A stretch of 64,000 bases of DNA from Hirudinaria manillensis (taxonomy: Eukaryota; Annelida; Clitellata; Hirudinida; Hirudinidae). Positions 1 through 11,734 of the stretch are shown in pieces; within the stretch, counting starts at the first letter, position 1; every line of letters begins with the position of its first letter. The notes below the pieces were generated by a model. The model was not told where the DNA came from. It was given only the letters and a program-made list of their open reading frames with translations, and ran no database searches. The translations under genes were made by a program, and so were the position numbers. The stretch is taken from positions 237,501 to 301,500 of the forward strand of contig CM067529.1 in assembly GCA_034509925.1 (NCBI GenBank), written 5' to 3'.

Positions 1-92
1 AACATGTCTGATGGAAGATATTCAAAAACTGCGACAGGAGAGTTAGGAGTTCACAGGAGATCCATGCTTTACAACCCTCTTCTGCTCAATGT
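1..92 (+). other. Possible coding exon fragment at window edge
   Basis: One plus-strand frame is open from base 2 to base 92 and ends at a good splice donor (AAT followed by GTGAGT). The other two frames contain stops. The translated piece (Met-Ser-Asp-Gly-Arg-Tyr-Ser near its start, Tyr-Asn-Pro-Leu-Leu-Leu-Asn at its end) matches no family I recognise. The next acceptor-like site, near 190, opens a frame that stops after about nine codons, so no continuation is secure. It could be chance. Confidence 0.2.
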
Positions 93-413
93 GAGTTGAA
101 ATATTAAAACGAGTACATCAACGCCTGCCTTTTTTTGTGTGCATTCTTTTCTAACATAATTCTGCTCGTCATGCAATGATTTATACAAACAGCAGACTTT
201 CGGATGCCTCGTTAATAAATGATTACTTAGTGAATGATAGTAGTGAAGCAGTTAAACATTTAAGACATCACTTCACATTCAGCACGTGGAGCTTGGAAAA
301 AGTAAATGCAGAGGTTACAACAAAAAGTTCAAAGGCAATTCAGTTACTTATGGAAAAACTGAAAAGAAAGATGCAGAAGCCATTTATGCAGGTTCCATAA
401 GCAAGAGTTGATG

Positions 414-688
414 TTATTTCTAATTATTATTAATTATTTCTAATTATTAATTATTTCTAATTATTAATTATTTCTAATTATTAATTATTTCTAATTATTA
501 ATTATTTCTAATTATTAATTATTTCTAATTATTAATTATTTCTAATTATTAATTATTTCTAATTATTAATTATTTCTAATTATTAATTATTTCTAATTAT
601 TAATTATTTCTAATTATTAATTATTTCTAATTATTAATTATTTCTAATTATTAATTATTTCTAATTATTAATTATTTCTAATTATTAA
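414..688. repeat. 17-bp AT-rich minisatellite, about 16 copies
   Basis: A unit reading TAATTATTAATTATTTC is repeated head to tail with almost no variation. The low divergence suggests recent expansion. It contains TTAATTA-type palindromes. Confidence 0.9.
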
Positions 689-3600
689 TATGAGTCCAGG
701 TCGAAATAGTAAAGGCATCGGTTGCACCGTCGTCAACGTTATTATACGACTAACGTTTCGATTGCAGTGTTCAACTGGAACGTTTTGCCTTTGAAGACGA
801 ACTCCAAGAAGCAGGGGGTCGTCCCAAAAGTCGACAAAAATGTCCGTTCGAGGGGTCAGGACGAGTGAGTGAAGTTTCGTGGAATTAAGCGAGCGTCGTT
901 TTCGTCCAAAAACCCGTTTTGAAAGTTTATTTCTTCGCATTTTCACGAGAAGACGATGGAATTTTATTAGGACTTTGAAATCCAGGAATTCAACTTCTGG
1001 AAGTGGAATATCATTGAAAGATATCATGGAATATAAATTTCATAGGGAATGGATGGACAAAAGACTGAACGAACGACGGGTTTCGGACGACAAGGCGAGC
1101 GAATCTCTCGTGTTGTTGTTTGACTTTCGTGGTGTTGTTTGACTTTCATGGTCATCTTCATTACAACAGATTCATCCAAACATGTACAGGGATACCGTCA
1201 CATCGTCAATGAGGTACCAACTGGCATCGTCATCCTCGTCGTCGTCGTCACCGTCACGCTTCAATGAAGATAAAAAGCACGTGTGGAAGATGTCCAAGTT
1301 TGAAAATGTGATTATTTCAAAGATTAAAACTGAATGATGGACATAAGACGATGCTAATGGATTGCACCGCATAATTGCATCGATATTAATTAATAAATTA
1401 TTATAATTATTTAATTAATATTTCAATTAATTAATCGATATTTTAATTTATGTAATTAAGTGCAGTGGTTCACATCGTTTTACATTTTTAATATTTTCCA
1501 AATATTCGCTAGGTTCGTCCCCGTGTGCAAACCTGTCTTCGCTCTGGCGACTGACCTTAAAACACTTTTGCCTTCCATCTGGCGACTAAAATTAAAATAT
1601 AGTTTATGATTGAACAATTGCTACCAATGTCTATGAAAGACCCAGTATATTTCTGGATTTCCGCCATTAAAGGGATTATTAATATTATGAAAATTCTTTA
1701 AAATCACTTTTATGGCGTTTATTAAAGGCTTTATGCCAGGTCTTTGTAAACATGTCGATGCCATGTTTTTCGTGTTTTTTTATGATTTCGTCGTTTTGAT
1801 TGTTTTCGGATGCCTTTTAACTAGTTTTTATAAACCGAGACTTGCGAGAAGTATTTGCAAAGAATTAATTTCAAATGATTTGTGATCAGGAAAACGAATG
1901 CGTCGACGATTCTATTGCATAATCTTGGGTTCATCCGTCGTCCGATCCGTCGTGCCCTCCTCCGTTCGTCCGTCGTCCGATCCGTCATGCCCTTCTCCGT
2001 TCGTCCGTCGTTCGTCGGCAGACCAACCACCATCCAACAAATATTTTTCATGGACAATTTTGTGAAAAACTTATTTTTGTATTCTCGCCGAACATTTTTC
2101 TTGTCAATTTTTGTTTTGCAATTTCTCTTGCAACAAAAAACGTCTGATTCGCAATGAAAAATGCTTTCTTCACGAAAATGTTAACCACACGTGCTTCTTA
2201 CTTTTGAGTCGCTTTCGGATTTTATCGAAATAACTCTTAAGAACGATGTTTTCTAGATTACGTAGTTTGGAACTGCAAAGATCATTATCACGACCATCGC
2301 TATCATGAACCACGGACGGGTAATCAGCATCAATAATGATCTTCGTTTATTTTATTCGTGTTACTTTTTGAAATTCCAGTCAGCAACAAGCCATCAGCGC
2401 CGCTTATAAATATTGAATGAATTTTCGCGCTTTAACCAGCATCCCTGATAATGACTTTGACCGGAAGCGGACGAAACCATCTTGTAATCATGCGATTTAG
2501 GAACTTAACTGATGGTTCTGGCGTCGTCGTCGTCGTCGTCATCATCTTTTATGCTATTTTCCATGATATCCTCCGTCCACGAGGTACCATGACAAAGTCC
2601 CTTCCTCCCGTTCTCCGTTATTGTCCCTGAAAGTTTGTTCTTGTCAGGAAATTCTTCACGGCCGCGCATAATGGAGAGTCCCGCGGGTACGGAAAGGCCG
2701 GGCCGTGGACATAATGACTTTCCACACGTGAGGATAGATGGCGCGTGCCAAGAAAGTTTGGAAGCTATCGATCAGTTTCTTGCCTCTAAGCTTCCTTCAT
2801 TCTGGAGGCTTTGCTGATGATTGATTGGCACACTGCACTTATTTCTATTCATTCGTTCACTCTTTCCAATCTCGCTTTCGTTCATTTATTCGGCTTTAAA
2901 CTTCCTAATGAGCGCATACGTTCGCTGTCCTTCATTATCGTCCTCTTCTAAAAATAGAGCCTGGAATTCCACAGGATGTTGTTATTTTCTTATCTATGCT
3001 CGACCTGTCTCAGCGATTGTCAGATCTTGGAAATGACGTGCGCGCTATTTTATCTATGTCGATCATCCGCGAATGCATCAAACTCGACCGGCCTTCCTAT
3101 TATCGTTCGCTTAAGAAGAAAGGCGGGCGATAAAGGAGCGATGGCATTTTTTGCTTATTATTCTTGGATTTTCCTTCTCGGAAGGCGAACAATTGGCTTC
3201 GTTCAGGTGGAAAAATGCGGCACTATGTCTTCCAGTCTGCCTGCCGTCTTGGCTGTCCGATTATCTATCTCCCCATTTTTGTTTATCCATCCATCTGTCC
3301 ATCCATCCATCTATCACCAGCCTCTGAGTGTGACATCCGATTTCAATGACAACTCCCGGCCGTGCCACTGCAATCTTTCATCATTTTTGAGTACAAAGCA
3401 GTAACCAGTACTGACGGATGAGTGGAAGTACATCACGTGCCCAAAATAGAGTTTCCAATGGTCACTTGACCGGATAGTTTTTGGCGCAAGAAGGGCTCCA
3501 TTCTCGTGTCTGCAACACGCAGAATTGCAATCAATCTTCGTCTGAATGGATCGAAATTTAGAAAGAAGGAATTTCGTTCGAATTTTAAGGCATTTATTTT

Positions 3601-4277
3601 GGAAATTCTGAAGACTTTTTTAGTATTTATTCTGTTAAAGTGAACTCAAAAATGAAGATAAAAATTCGAACATCTTCCCTAAAGTCGATCTATAATGCCC
3701 TTATTTATATTTATTGATGTATACTTCATTTTATGTATTAATAAATAATTTATCACTCTCTCCCAAAATCATCGACACCTTTCCAGGCGGTCATCATCTA
3801 CATCGGTGTGTGGCAGTCAATAGCAGTCTTAATACAGTGATACGTCGAAGTTAATTGTGGATTAACTTCCAATTTCACGGACATTCCCTCGATCCACGGT
3901 CTTGGAGACATTGTATGCCGTGGAATGTATGCTTCGGTTCTTCCCCGGGGTATTAAGGAGCCGTTTGGTTTATCTATGGAGGGAGCATCGTCCTTCCATC
4001 CATCCATCCATCGATCTACCCATCCATCCATCCATCTGTCTGTCCGTCCATTCATCCGTTTCTTCATAAATCTTTCTGTTCATTCATTCACTAGTTCATT
4101 CATTCATTCATTTGTCTGTTCAACTGTTCGCTTTATTCATCCACCTGTTCGCCCTTTCATTCAGCTTTCCATTTCGAGATTTTAATGTCACTTGGCTGTC
4201 GAAGGTGCTCAGAGGGCCAAGACATTTCAAGGTGCATTTCTTGGTCCAAGTTCTCTGGCGATCTTACTTTCATTTCT

Positions 4278-4430
4278 CATCCATCCATCCATCCATCCAT
4301 CCATCCATCCATCCATCCATAAATCCTTCCATCCATCCATCCATCCATCCATCCATCCATCCATCCATCCATCCATCCGTCCGTCCGTCCGTCCATCCAT
4401 CCGTCCGTCCATCCATCCATCCATCCGTCT
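4278..4430. repeat. (CATC)n microsatellite
   Basis: A nearly pure CATC/CCAT array with some CGTC substitutions in its distal half. It produces the artificial His-Pro-Ser-Ile frames. A related, more degenerate CATC stretch lies just upstream at about 3995-4060. Confidence 0.95.
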
Positions 4431-4962
4431 ATTATGCTTCCATCTATTCATCCATTACTCCTTACGTCCGTCCGTCCATCCAGCCTTTCATCTTTCCACG
4501 TCATTTTTAGCTTCAATAATTTCCACTTTCCTGTCACTTTTCTGGTCCTTTAAAGGATCATTTAATGATAACAGTCAGCGATTGCGGTGTTTCTCTTAAA
4601 GAATTGAAAATATTTTATGTTTGCATTTGTTCGTTTAATTCATAATTTAAATTTTTATTTACAACATCAAAGTTGACATGGAAATGATTAAAGAAATGAG
4701 TGAATGAGTGAATGAATCAAGGATGATATTAGATGTCGACATCCTGGTGAAGGAGTGGAGGGATGGATAAAGGACAGAATGGATGTTACAAATGTTACCA
4801 AAAAAAAATAAATTAAAATTCATAAGTCAGACGTATGGTTCAGATGGGAACAGCATTCAATCAACTGAGAGAAGTTGACGAATATTATTGGATTAGCAGA
4901 GACGTTCTCAGCTCCACTGACAAATTCGTGGAACTTCTGGCATTGAAGTGACTAAAGGAGTC

Positions 4963-5215
4963 ACATGGATGGATGGATGGATTTGTGGATGGAAGGATAG
5001 ATAGATGAATAGAAGGATAGATGGATGGATAGATGGATAGATAGAAGGATAAACAGATAGATGGTTAGAAGGTTGGACGGATGGATGGATGGATTTGTGG
5101 ATGGAAGGATAGATAGATGAACAGAAGGATAGATGGATAGATAGAAGGATAGACAGATGGATGGTTAGAAGGATGGACGGATGGATGGATGGTTAGAAGG
5201 TTGGACGGATGGGTA
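4963..5215. repeat. Degenerate GGAT/AGAT array with a roughly 110-bp higher-order unit
   Basis: The array is built of GGAT, AGAT and GAAGGATAG blocks. A longer pattern that starts GGATGGATGGATGGATTTGT begins near 4968 and again near 5082, and a truncated third copy starts near 5180. The motif is the reverse complement of the CATC array about 530 bp upstream. Confidence 0.85.
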
Positions 5216-6208
5216 ATTGATGGATGAAGGTGGTAACTGCGTTCCTCGTAATACCAGACGATGAGTGAATGAACTTTACCATGATTTATAGCCTCCCATT
5301 CGTACACTCTCCACTTATTTCACCCCATCTCTCTTTTTGTGTTTCATTCGTCTGGAATTCCATCTGTCCATCCGCTGGTTTATTTGCCGTGCTCCTTTGC
5401 CGATCGTCGATCCATCATTCCAGGCGCTGCCTCCAATTCTCCAGATGGTAACATTGCACACATTACCGTCATCGACGTCGTCATCTTCGTAGGCATCGTC
5501 GTATTCATCATCATCAACATCGTCATAATCATCATCACCACCACCATCACCATCACCATCATCATCATCATTTACTATCTCATGACTCCAGTGGATATTG
5601 CCTGACTACTTTCCCGTTTCGAAATTTTTGTATCTAAAACGTTAGTGCAGAAATAACCTAAGGACGATGATGATGATGATAACGATGACGACGACGACGA
5701 CGACGACAACGATGATGGTGATGTGGACGACTTCTTGAAAGATTTGCGTCTTTTTTTATTCTAAATTGTGATGAAAAGATATGATTCCTGATTTGTGTTT
5801 TGAAGATCTTCAACGAATGCACTGAAAATTGATGCAATTAGTTGCAAAAAGTTACAAAAGACTTTTCAAAGCATTTGGAGCTATTAACAAATTATCTTTT
5901 TTAAAATCTTTTTCTTATCAACGTTCAGAATTCTTTTGTTAATTTTATTTCGAAGAAAATAACTTATTTGAGGGAAAAAAGCTGTTGTTTATTTGAGATA
6001 AAATTCCAACATATCGAATGATTTAAGGTTACTTCAACCTAAAAACACGAGACGTACACCTTGCTATAATAAACTATTGGGGGGCTGGAAAACCCTTGAG
6101 CACCACATCCGTGTCAAGTGCTTCAGTCATCCCCAAAGGTTGTTCTTTTGGTCAACTGACGACAATGTCATCCATTAGACTTATTGAAGGAGTGTATTGT
6201 TATCATTG

Positions 6209-6209
<1 letters not shown>

Positions 6210-6283
<74 letters not shown>

Positions 6284-6301
6284 GTTATTATTATTACCAT
6301 T

Positions 6302-6335
<34 letters not shown>

Positions 6336-6336
6336 C
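6210..6336. repeat. Compound (TTA)n and (ATC)n microsatellite
   Basis: About 85 bases of TTA repeat change directly into about 35 bases of ATC repeat. No gene is associated. Confidence 0.95.
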
Positions 6337-8592
6337 TGTTGTTGTTATAGGAAACGAGTTTCAATCCGAGAACATTTCAATTTCCTGCTGTCGTATCTTT
6401 AATTTCTTCTGCAAAATTGACTTGAATTCCTCCAAAGACATCCGTGATGGTCTGAAAAGAAGGTGGATAGAATCAAATGCAGACAAGAAATGGATGGATG
6501 GATAGACGGATGGATGGATGGATGGATGGATCGGCTTAGGCACGGTTAATATCATTATCAATATCGCCATCTTCAACGTCACTTCGAAAAACACTGGCCT
6601 AGCATAAACAGAAAATTGAAGCAATAGAATGGCCATGTCCATAGAAAGTGTTCCTGTATAGATCCTATCGGATCGATAACAACAACCCTCGCTTCCTTAC
6701 CCTCATTTCTCTTGGTCATCTGGACCACAGTAATTCTGTACCGCATCATCATCGTCGTCATCGTCATCATCATATTCGTCGTCGACATCGTCATCATCAT
6801 CACGTTCACACAAAATGGTCGGTCCGGATATTAAGCCCCCTCATCTTCCGGAAGAAGTGAATTTCTTTTCATTTCTCGTCGGCAGCTCCACCATTTTTTC
6901 CCTTCTACTCATCTAATTACCCACCGTTTTGCACCCAATCACCTTAGGCTCATTTACCCATTCACTCATTCGCCCACCCACTCCCCCGGCCACCCACTCA
7001 AGTGTTCCGCTTAGAAGCCCAGTCATCTCTTTCGAAACGCATCTGCACCAGCGATACTTCTCTCCAGTGAATTGTTTTGATGGTCATCTGAAAGTCACCT
7101 CAGAGATGTGAATTATGGAAGTCCATGAAGTTGCAAGAAGTGCATGGACTTTGGATGGATGGATGGATGGATGGATGGATGGGTGGGTGGATGAATGAAT
7201 GAAGAAGTCTCCTGGATATGAGTGGAAGGTCCGCTGGAAATCATGAATAGAATGATGAAAGAATGAAACAAAACATGAACAAATTGCCAGGGAACACAGC
7301 AAACGGCCGTGAATTTTAAAACAAAGTCTGACGGAAATTGGCAGCTTCCCCTGCGAATTGCAAGAGTCGTTATGCCTCGTTTTTAGAAGCAACATTATTT
7401 TCCATGAACTTTTGCATCATGAAATAATTTTAAAAATTCAGAAAGGGAAAAGCCTCCATAGAGATGGACTGGCAAAAGAGAGGAGGAATATTATATATAT
7501 TACATATATATATATAACTATATATATATTATTCATACAGGAACACTAGGAATAGTTGGAAGAAGAGCGAATGCCACAAATGAAATCTACTGGAAAGTCG
7601 ACGAAACTGCTAAGCGATCGGAAATTTTCTAAATCCACCCAACACCGGGGAATGTTGAGGGGACGTTAGGTGGGTTGACAAGAATATTTTGGGGGGGAAT
7701 TTTGGGTAAATTCCGTAGTGGGTTGTATTAAATTTGTGGTGGCGTCTTAGTGAATTTAAATCTTGGATTCTAAAGAAGGAAAAATTAAAATAAAAGGGTG
7801 ACGACAACGACGACGATGAGTTTCTAAGAATAACAATGACGATGATGATGATGATGATGATGTGGTGGTGAAAGGCATATAACTGCAATGATTTCGTGTG
7901 GAAAATAAGAGAGAGTTCTCCACAAAGGCAGGTTGTATGTGAATGAGTGAATGGGTGGGTGGTTGAGTGAGTGAATGGGTGGCTGGTTGAGCGAGGGTGT
8001 GAGACATCTATATAAACAAAAACATGCACTTTCTTGAAAAATTAATCACCAACAATGAAAACCTTTAGATTTTATTTAGAACTTGTAAAAAATACTCCCG
8101 GGCTCATCCAAGCGATTGAAACCAATCATCAACCAACTACGAGTACAGAAACGATGATCGATTGCTTCAATCCGTGCTTCCAATGCAACCCCAGTCCGTG
8201 ACCTCTTATTCTCACTCGAGTTCGCCAGATGGCAGGTCGCTCATCAACCGTGATGTGACAATCGACTGACAAGATTGATCGATCAATCCGAGTTGATTGG
8301 TTGTTTGGCTGTTCGTTTCAATAAATCCACAAAGAAAAGTTATAAAGTGCAGTTCTAGAAAATTGGAATGTTTGGTGACAGTTTGAGTCGAATTCGGATC
8401 AGTTCAGCGGGTGATCCGAGGAAAGAGCGAGGGAACCGCCGCTGCGCAGCCATGCGAGACCAACCGTCTCGCTTCATTAGACGCGTAACTTGAGTGATTT
8501 ATGCGATGCGAGTTTGGCCGAGACGGCGTGAAATATGACGCGGTGTGGTTAGAAGTGATAGTAACAACGAATTGCTGTTAACAATGGCGTGG

Positions 8593-8623
<31 letters not shown>

Positions 8624-8838
8624 CGATGGTGATGATGCAAATAATGACGGCGAGACTCACGTGCTCATTAAGTTGTCAGAATGTCGTGTTTTTCTCGGAG
8701 TTCTTTCGACAGCTCGGAACCTCTCTAATGACCTACAACACGCAACCACTGACGAAAGGTGATTTGAACCCAGAAAATCGGGCATCGGGGCTTCCCCTCC
8801 CAAACCAAGTCAGCAGCATCGCGTCACGTGTTATGTCA

Positions 8839-10450
8839 TCAAATGTGTCTTCCACGGCCCGTCTTGTGCGAATAGAAGCGATTGAAGTGCCCGGTTATGA
8901 TCGGCACCGGTATGGCGAGCGTGAGGACGCCCGTGATGGCACAGGCGGCGCCGATCAACCTCCCCGTGACTCCGAGGGGTACCTTGTCCCCATAGCCGAC
9001 GGTAGTCATGGTAATGATAGCCCACCAGAAAGCATCCGGAATGCTTTTCATGTTGGAGTCCGGATTGCCGTATTCGGCGTAATACACGGCACTGGAAAAG
9101 ACGAGGAGGGACACCATCAGAGCCACGAGGAAGAGACCTAAGCCTTCGAGACTGGCTTTGAAGGTGAGCAGAAGAACTTGAAGACCTACGGAGTGCTTCG
9201 TCAACTTGAAGACCCTGATGAGACGAATGACGCGCAGGAAAGAGAGACTGGCGCTGGTCTTGGCACCGGCGCAGCTCATGGTCGATAGGACGTTGAAGAG
9301 CGTCCAGTAGTAGGGCAGAACGGCCGTCACGTCGACGATGTTCTTAAAGTCTTTCCAGAAGTCGATCTTGTCGGGACACGAGACGAACCTGGCTATCGCC
9401 TCGATGGTGAACCAAGCCGTGCAAGTCGTTTCTATGATGAAAAACGGGTCGAGAAAGTTCGGAGCCTCGTTTCCTATGCAGTGGGACTTGGCAAAGTAGG
9501 GCAGCGTCTCGACGCAGAAGATGACGATGGAAACGAGGGTCATGAGAACAGACAGAACTGCCACGCAGAAGGCAGCCCTCGACGACTGCGGATCTTCGAA
9601 GAGCCTCCAAACCTTCCTCATCCACCCAACTTGCGGCAACGGATTTTCTTCGAAGATGTAACCTTCCGATCTCTTGTACTCCTCCACCGTATCTTCTTCC
9701 AGTTCAAAGAAGGTCAACTCTTCCAGGAACACGTCGCTGGGCACGTGATAAGGTCTCCTGAGCCTTCCGCCGTGTTGGTAATACGAGAATATGGCCTCGA
9801 AACTGGGCCTGTGACGGTCGAAAAACAATTCACGTCGTTCCGAGTCAAAGAACGGTTGCCTCTTGTAGCTGTTTCCGAGTAGCGTTTCCGGATGTCTTTC
9901 CAGCACCGCTCGCCTCGTTTCGAACAGTTGACCGCACACGTTAATTCTGAGTCTTTCGCAACCGTCCAGTCTACAGTCGTGCTTCGAACCTCTGCCCAGC
10001 GAGCCGTTCCCCTGCGACTCGATTTCCAGCGATTTCTTGTCGATTTGGTAGTTGTAGTAGTAGGCGTCGTCGTCGTCGTTGTCGCACAGCTTGACGGTGA
10101 GGCTGTCCGTGGAATCGAACGGAGAAGGACTAGGCGAGAGTTGGAAATCATCGAGGTGATTGGTCTTCTGGAAACTTTCGCGGAGGACTCGATTAGACGG
10201 TGTCTTTTTGTCGGAAGTATCTGTTTCTTGCAGCTGAGTGGTCGTTGTTGTCGTCTGCTCGTCGTCATTGTCATCGTCCTCGACGCTGCGGGCGTGTTGC
10301 GACGTCGACTGCTTGTTCTTGATCTGGCAGAGGGATTGTTGTTGTTGTTGTTGCTGTTGTTTGTGCTTGGATCTCTTCACGCATGACTGAGAACCGTGTC
10401 CGAGAATGAGGAGCCTCTGGTTCGATAGATGTTGTCGGACAGCCGACGTT
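8839..10450 (-). CDS. Shaker-type (Kv1) voltage-gated potassium channel, large terminal exon
   Basis: This exon encodes nearly a whole Kv1-family subunit, a plasma-membrane tetrameric K+ channel. In order it shows a Gln/Ser/Asp-rich N-terminus with a polyglutamine run, a T1 tetramerisation domain (ERLRINVCGQLFE, then FFDRHRPSFEAI and GGRLRRP), six membrane segments, the filter motif TVGYGD and an S6 Pro-Val-Pro motif. S2 keeps the Phe and Glu expected in the charge-transfer centre. There is no ATG in this frame before T1, and an in-frame TGA lies upstream. A splice acceptor (TTTTAAG) fits at 10451, so the first exon must lie further upstream and the preceding intron is in phase 2. Two oddities: S4 is three residues short, with one charge missing, and the protein ends about 14 residues after S6 without the usual long Kv1 C-terminal tail. 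The family call is firm; the ends are not. Confidence 0.93.
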
Positions 10451-11734
10451 CTTAAAATCAATGCAAGAGACGCTCATGTTTATTAATGAGTGTCATACGC
10501 TTCGTGCATATTTAAATCTAGCTTAACTGTTTATTACTAAGCCTTCCTCAGATCCTCGTTTGGTCGCGCTAACTGCCGCTTAATTTTAAAGTTTAGTAAA
10601 TGTAAATATGTTAAATACTTAAATATTAGTTACGTAATAAATATTAAAACTGGTTAAGTCACTCTTCTTTACAAGACTGCCAAACTATTCCCAATTTTCC
10701 AGCTAATTAGACAAGTGACAAGTGCTCGTTTATTGGAGCTGCCAATAATTCATGAAGCTTCGACGAGTTCGGCCAACAGGTACCGAGTTCAAAACCCAGT
10801 AGGTCTTCGATGTGCACTTCCACAACTTTGTTCTTTAATCGAAGAGGGAAGGAAATAAATGGGGATTTAAATGTGGATTTAAATGTGATTTTCAATTATT
10901 TCCTTTGAAATTACTTTCGTTAGGCACCGAATAACCTCTCAATCGAGGCAGAAAAAGATCAAATAAAGATATTATGTAATTAATTATTTCATTAATCAGA
11001 CGTTGAAAACATTTCAATACCAATGAGTTATTTGTTTTATTTTATTTTTTTAAATTAATTAAGTAGGAGTAGGCGCTATATAATTTATAAATTTATTTAT
11101 CTATAGATTGATAATTTATTTATTCTTTTTTTTTTTTTGGAAGCATTCGATGCGTGGATCAGACATTCCAGGGGTGCTCTTGGATTCGATTTTTATCGAA
11201 CTTTGAATCCTGATAACTGGACGATAATGCGTCAAATACGTTGACAATAAAAATTAATTTAAGGAATATTTTGAAAGAAAAACACATCAATCGCTGACTA
11301 CACAACACGCACATACACACACACACACATACACACAGAGCACAGATTACATTTATAAAATTACTTTTCATGCATAACAAATGAGTTACCGTAATGGACA
11401 ATTATGTGGTACTCGTCAAATATTTGCAACTTAACAAGCTGTTAATAACAACGTCTTAGGAGCGGCTCACGTGTTTATGCGACCAACTGCAAAAAATTGT
11501 GTTCGAGACCTGGCTTGCCTTTCCCTCGGGAGTAGGCGCTATATAATTGATCTAGCGCCTGTGTCGTCATGCACGTGGCGCTGTACAAATGGCGTTACGC
11601 CTAATTTGCGCGTCTCATATTCAGCTTGTAAAGAAGTCGTTCTAATCTTATTTTCTCAGTCAATTAGTTTTAAAGAATTATTAAATTACATAAAAAGATA
11701 TGTAAAAGATATGCATCGGCGTCGATTGAAGACG
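10451..11734. other. Intron or spacer upstream of the Kv exon
   Basis: AT-rich sequence with no convincing exon. It contains a CA run (about 11310-11335), a 20-bp direct repeat (GGAGTAGGCGCTATATAATT at 11066-11085 and 11529-11548) and two tRNA B-box-like words (near 10788 and 11497). It is either intron of the channel gene or intergenic. Confidence 0.5.

Larger units (their letters stand above)
93..8838. other. Microsatellite-rich region without a secure gene
   Basis: No open frame here has the length, splice sites or family resemblance of a gene. The long frames are translations of CATC or GAT repeats (His-Pro-Ser-Ile strings, Asp or Met runs) or short chance frames. The stretch holds the arrays listed separately, plus smaller GGAT arrays near 6492-6532 and 7153-7195, an ATC run at 5509-5576 and GAT/GAC runs near 5666-5715. 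The rest is AT-rich unique sequence. Confidence 0.6.

Noticed and set aside
668-1142. Overlapping frames on both strands (119 and 87 codons)
   Set aside because: Neither shows a domain, splice context or composition different from chance; they exclude each other.
4112-4599. Frames of His-Pro-Ser-Ile, Thr-His-Ser-Leu, Asn-Gln-Ser-Ile, or Asp/Met/His runs here and at many other sites
   Set aside because: They are direct translations of CATC, TCAC, GATT and GAT microsatellites and end at the array edges.
8545-9141. Plus-strand 198-codon frame
   Set aside because: It overlaps the conserved channel pore on the other strand and begins with a translated GAT run.
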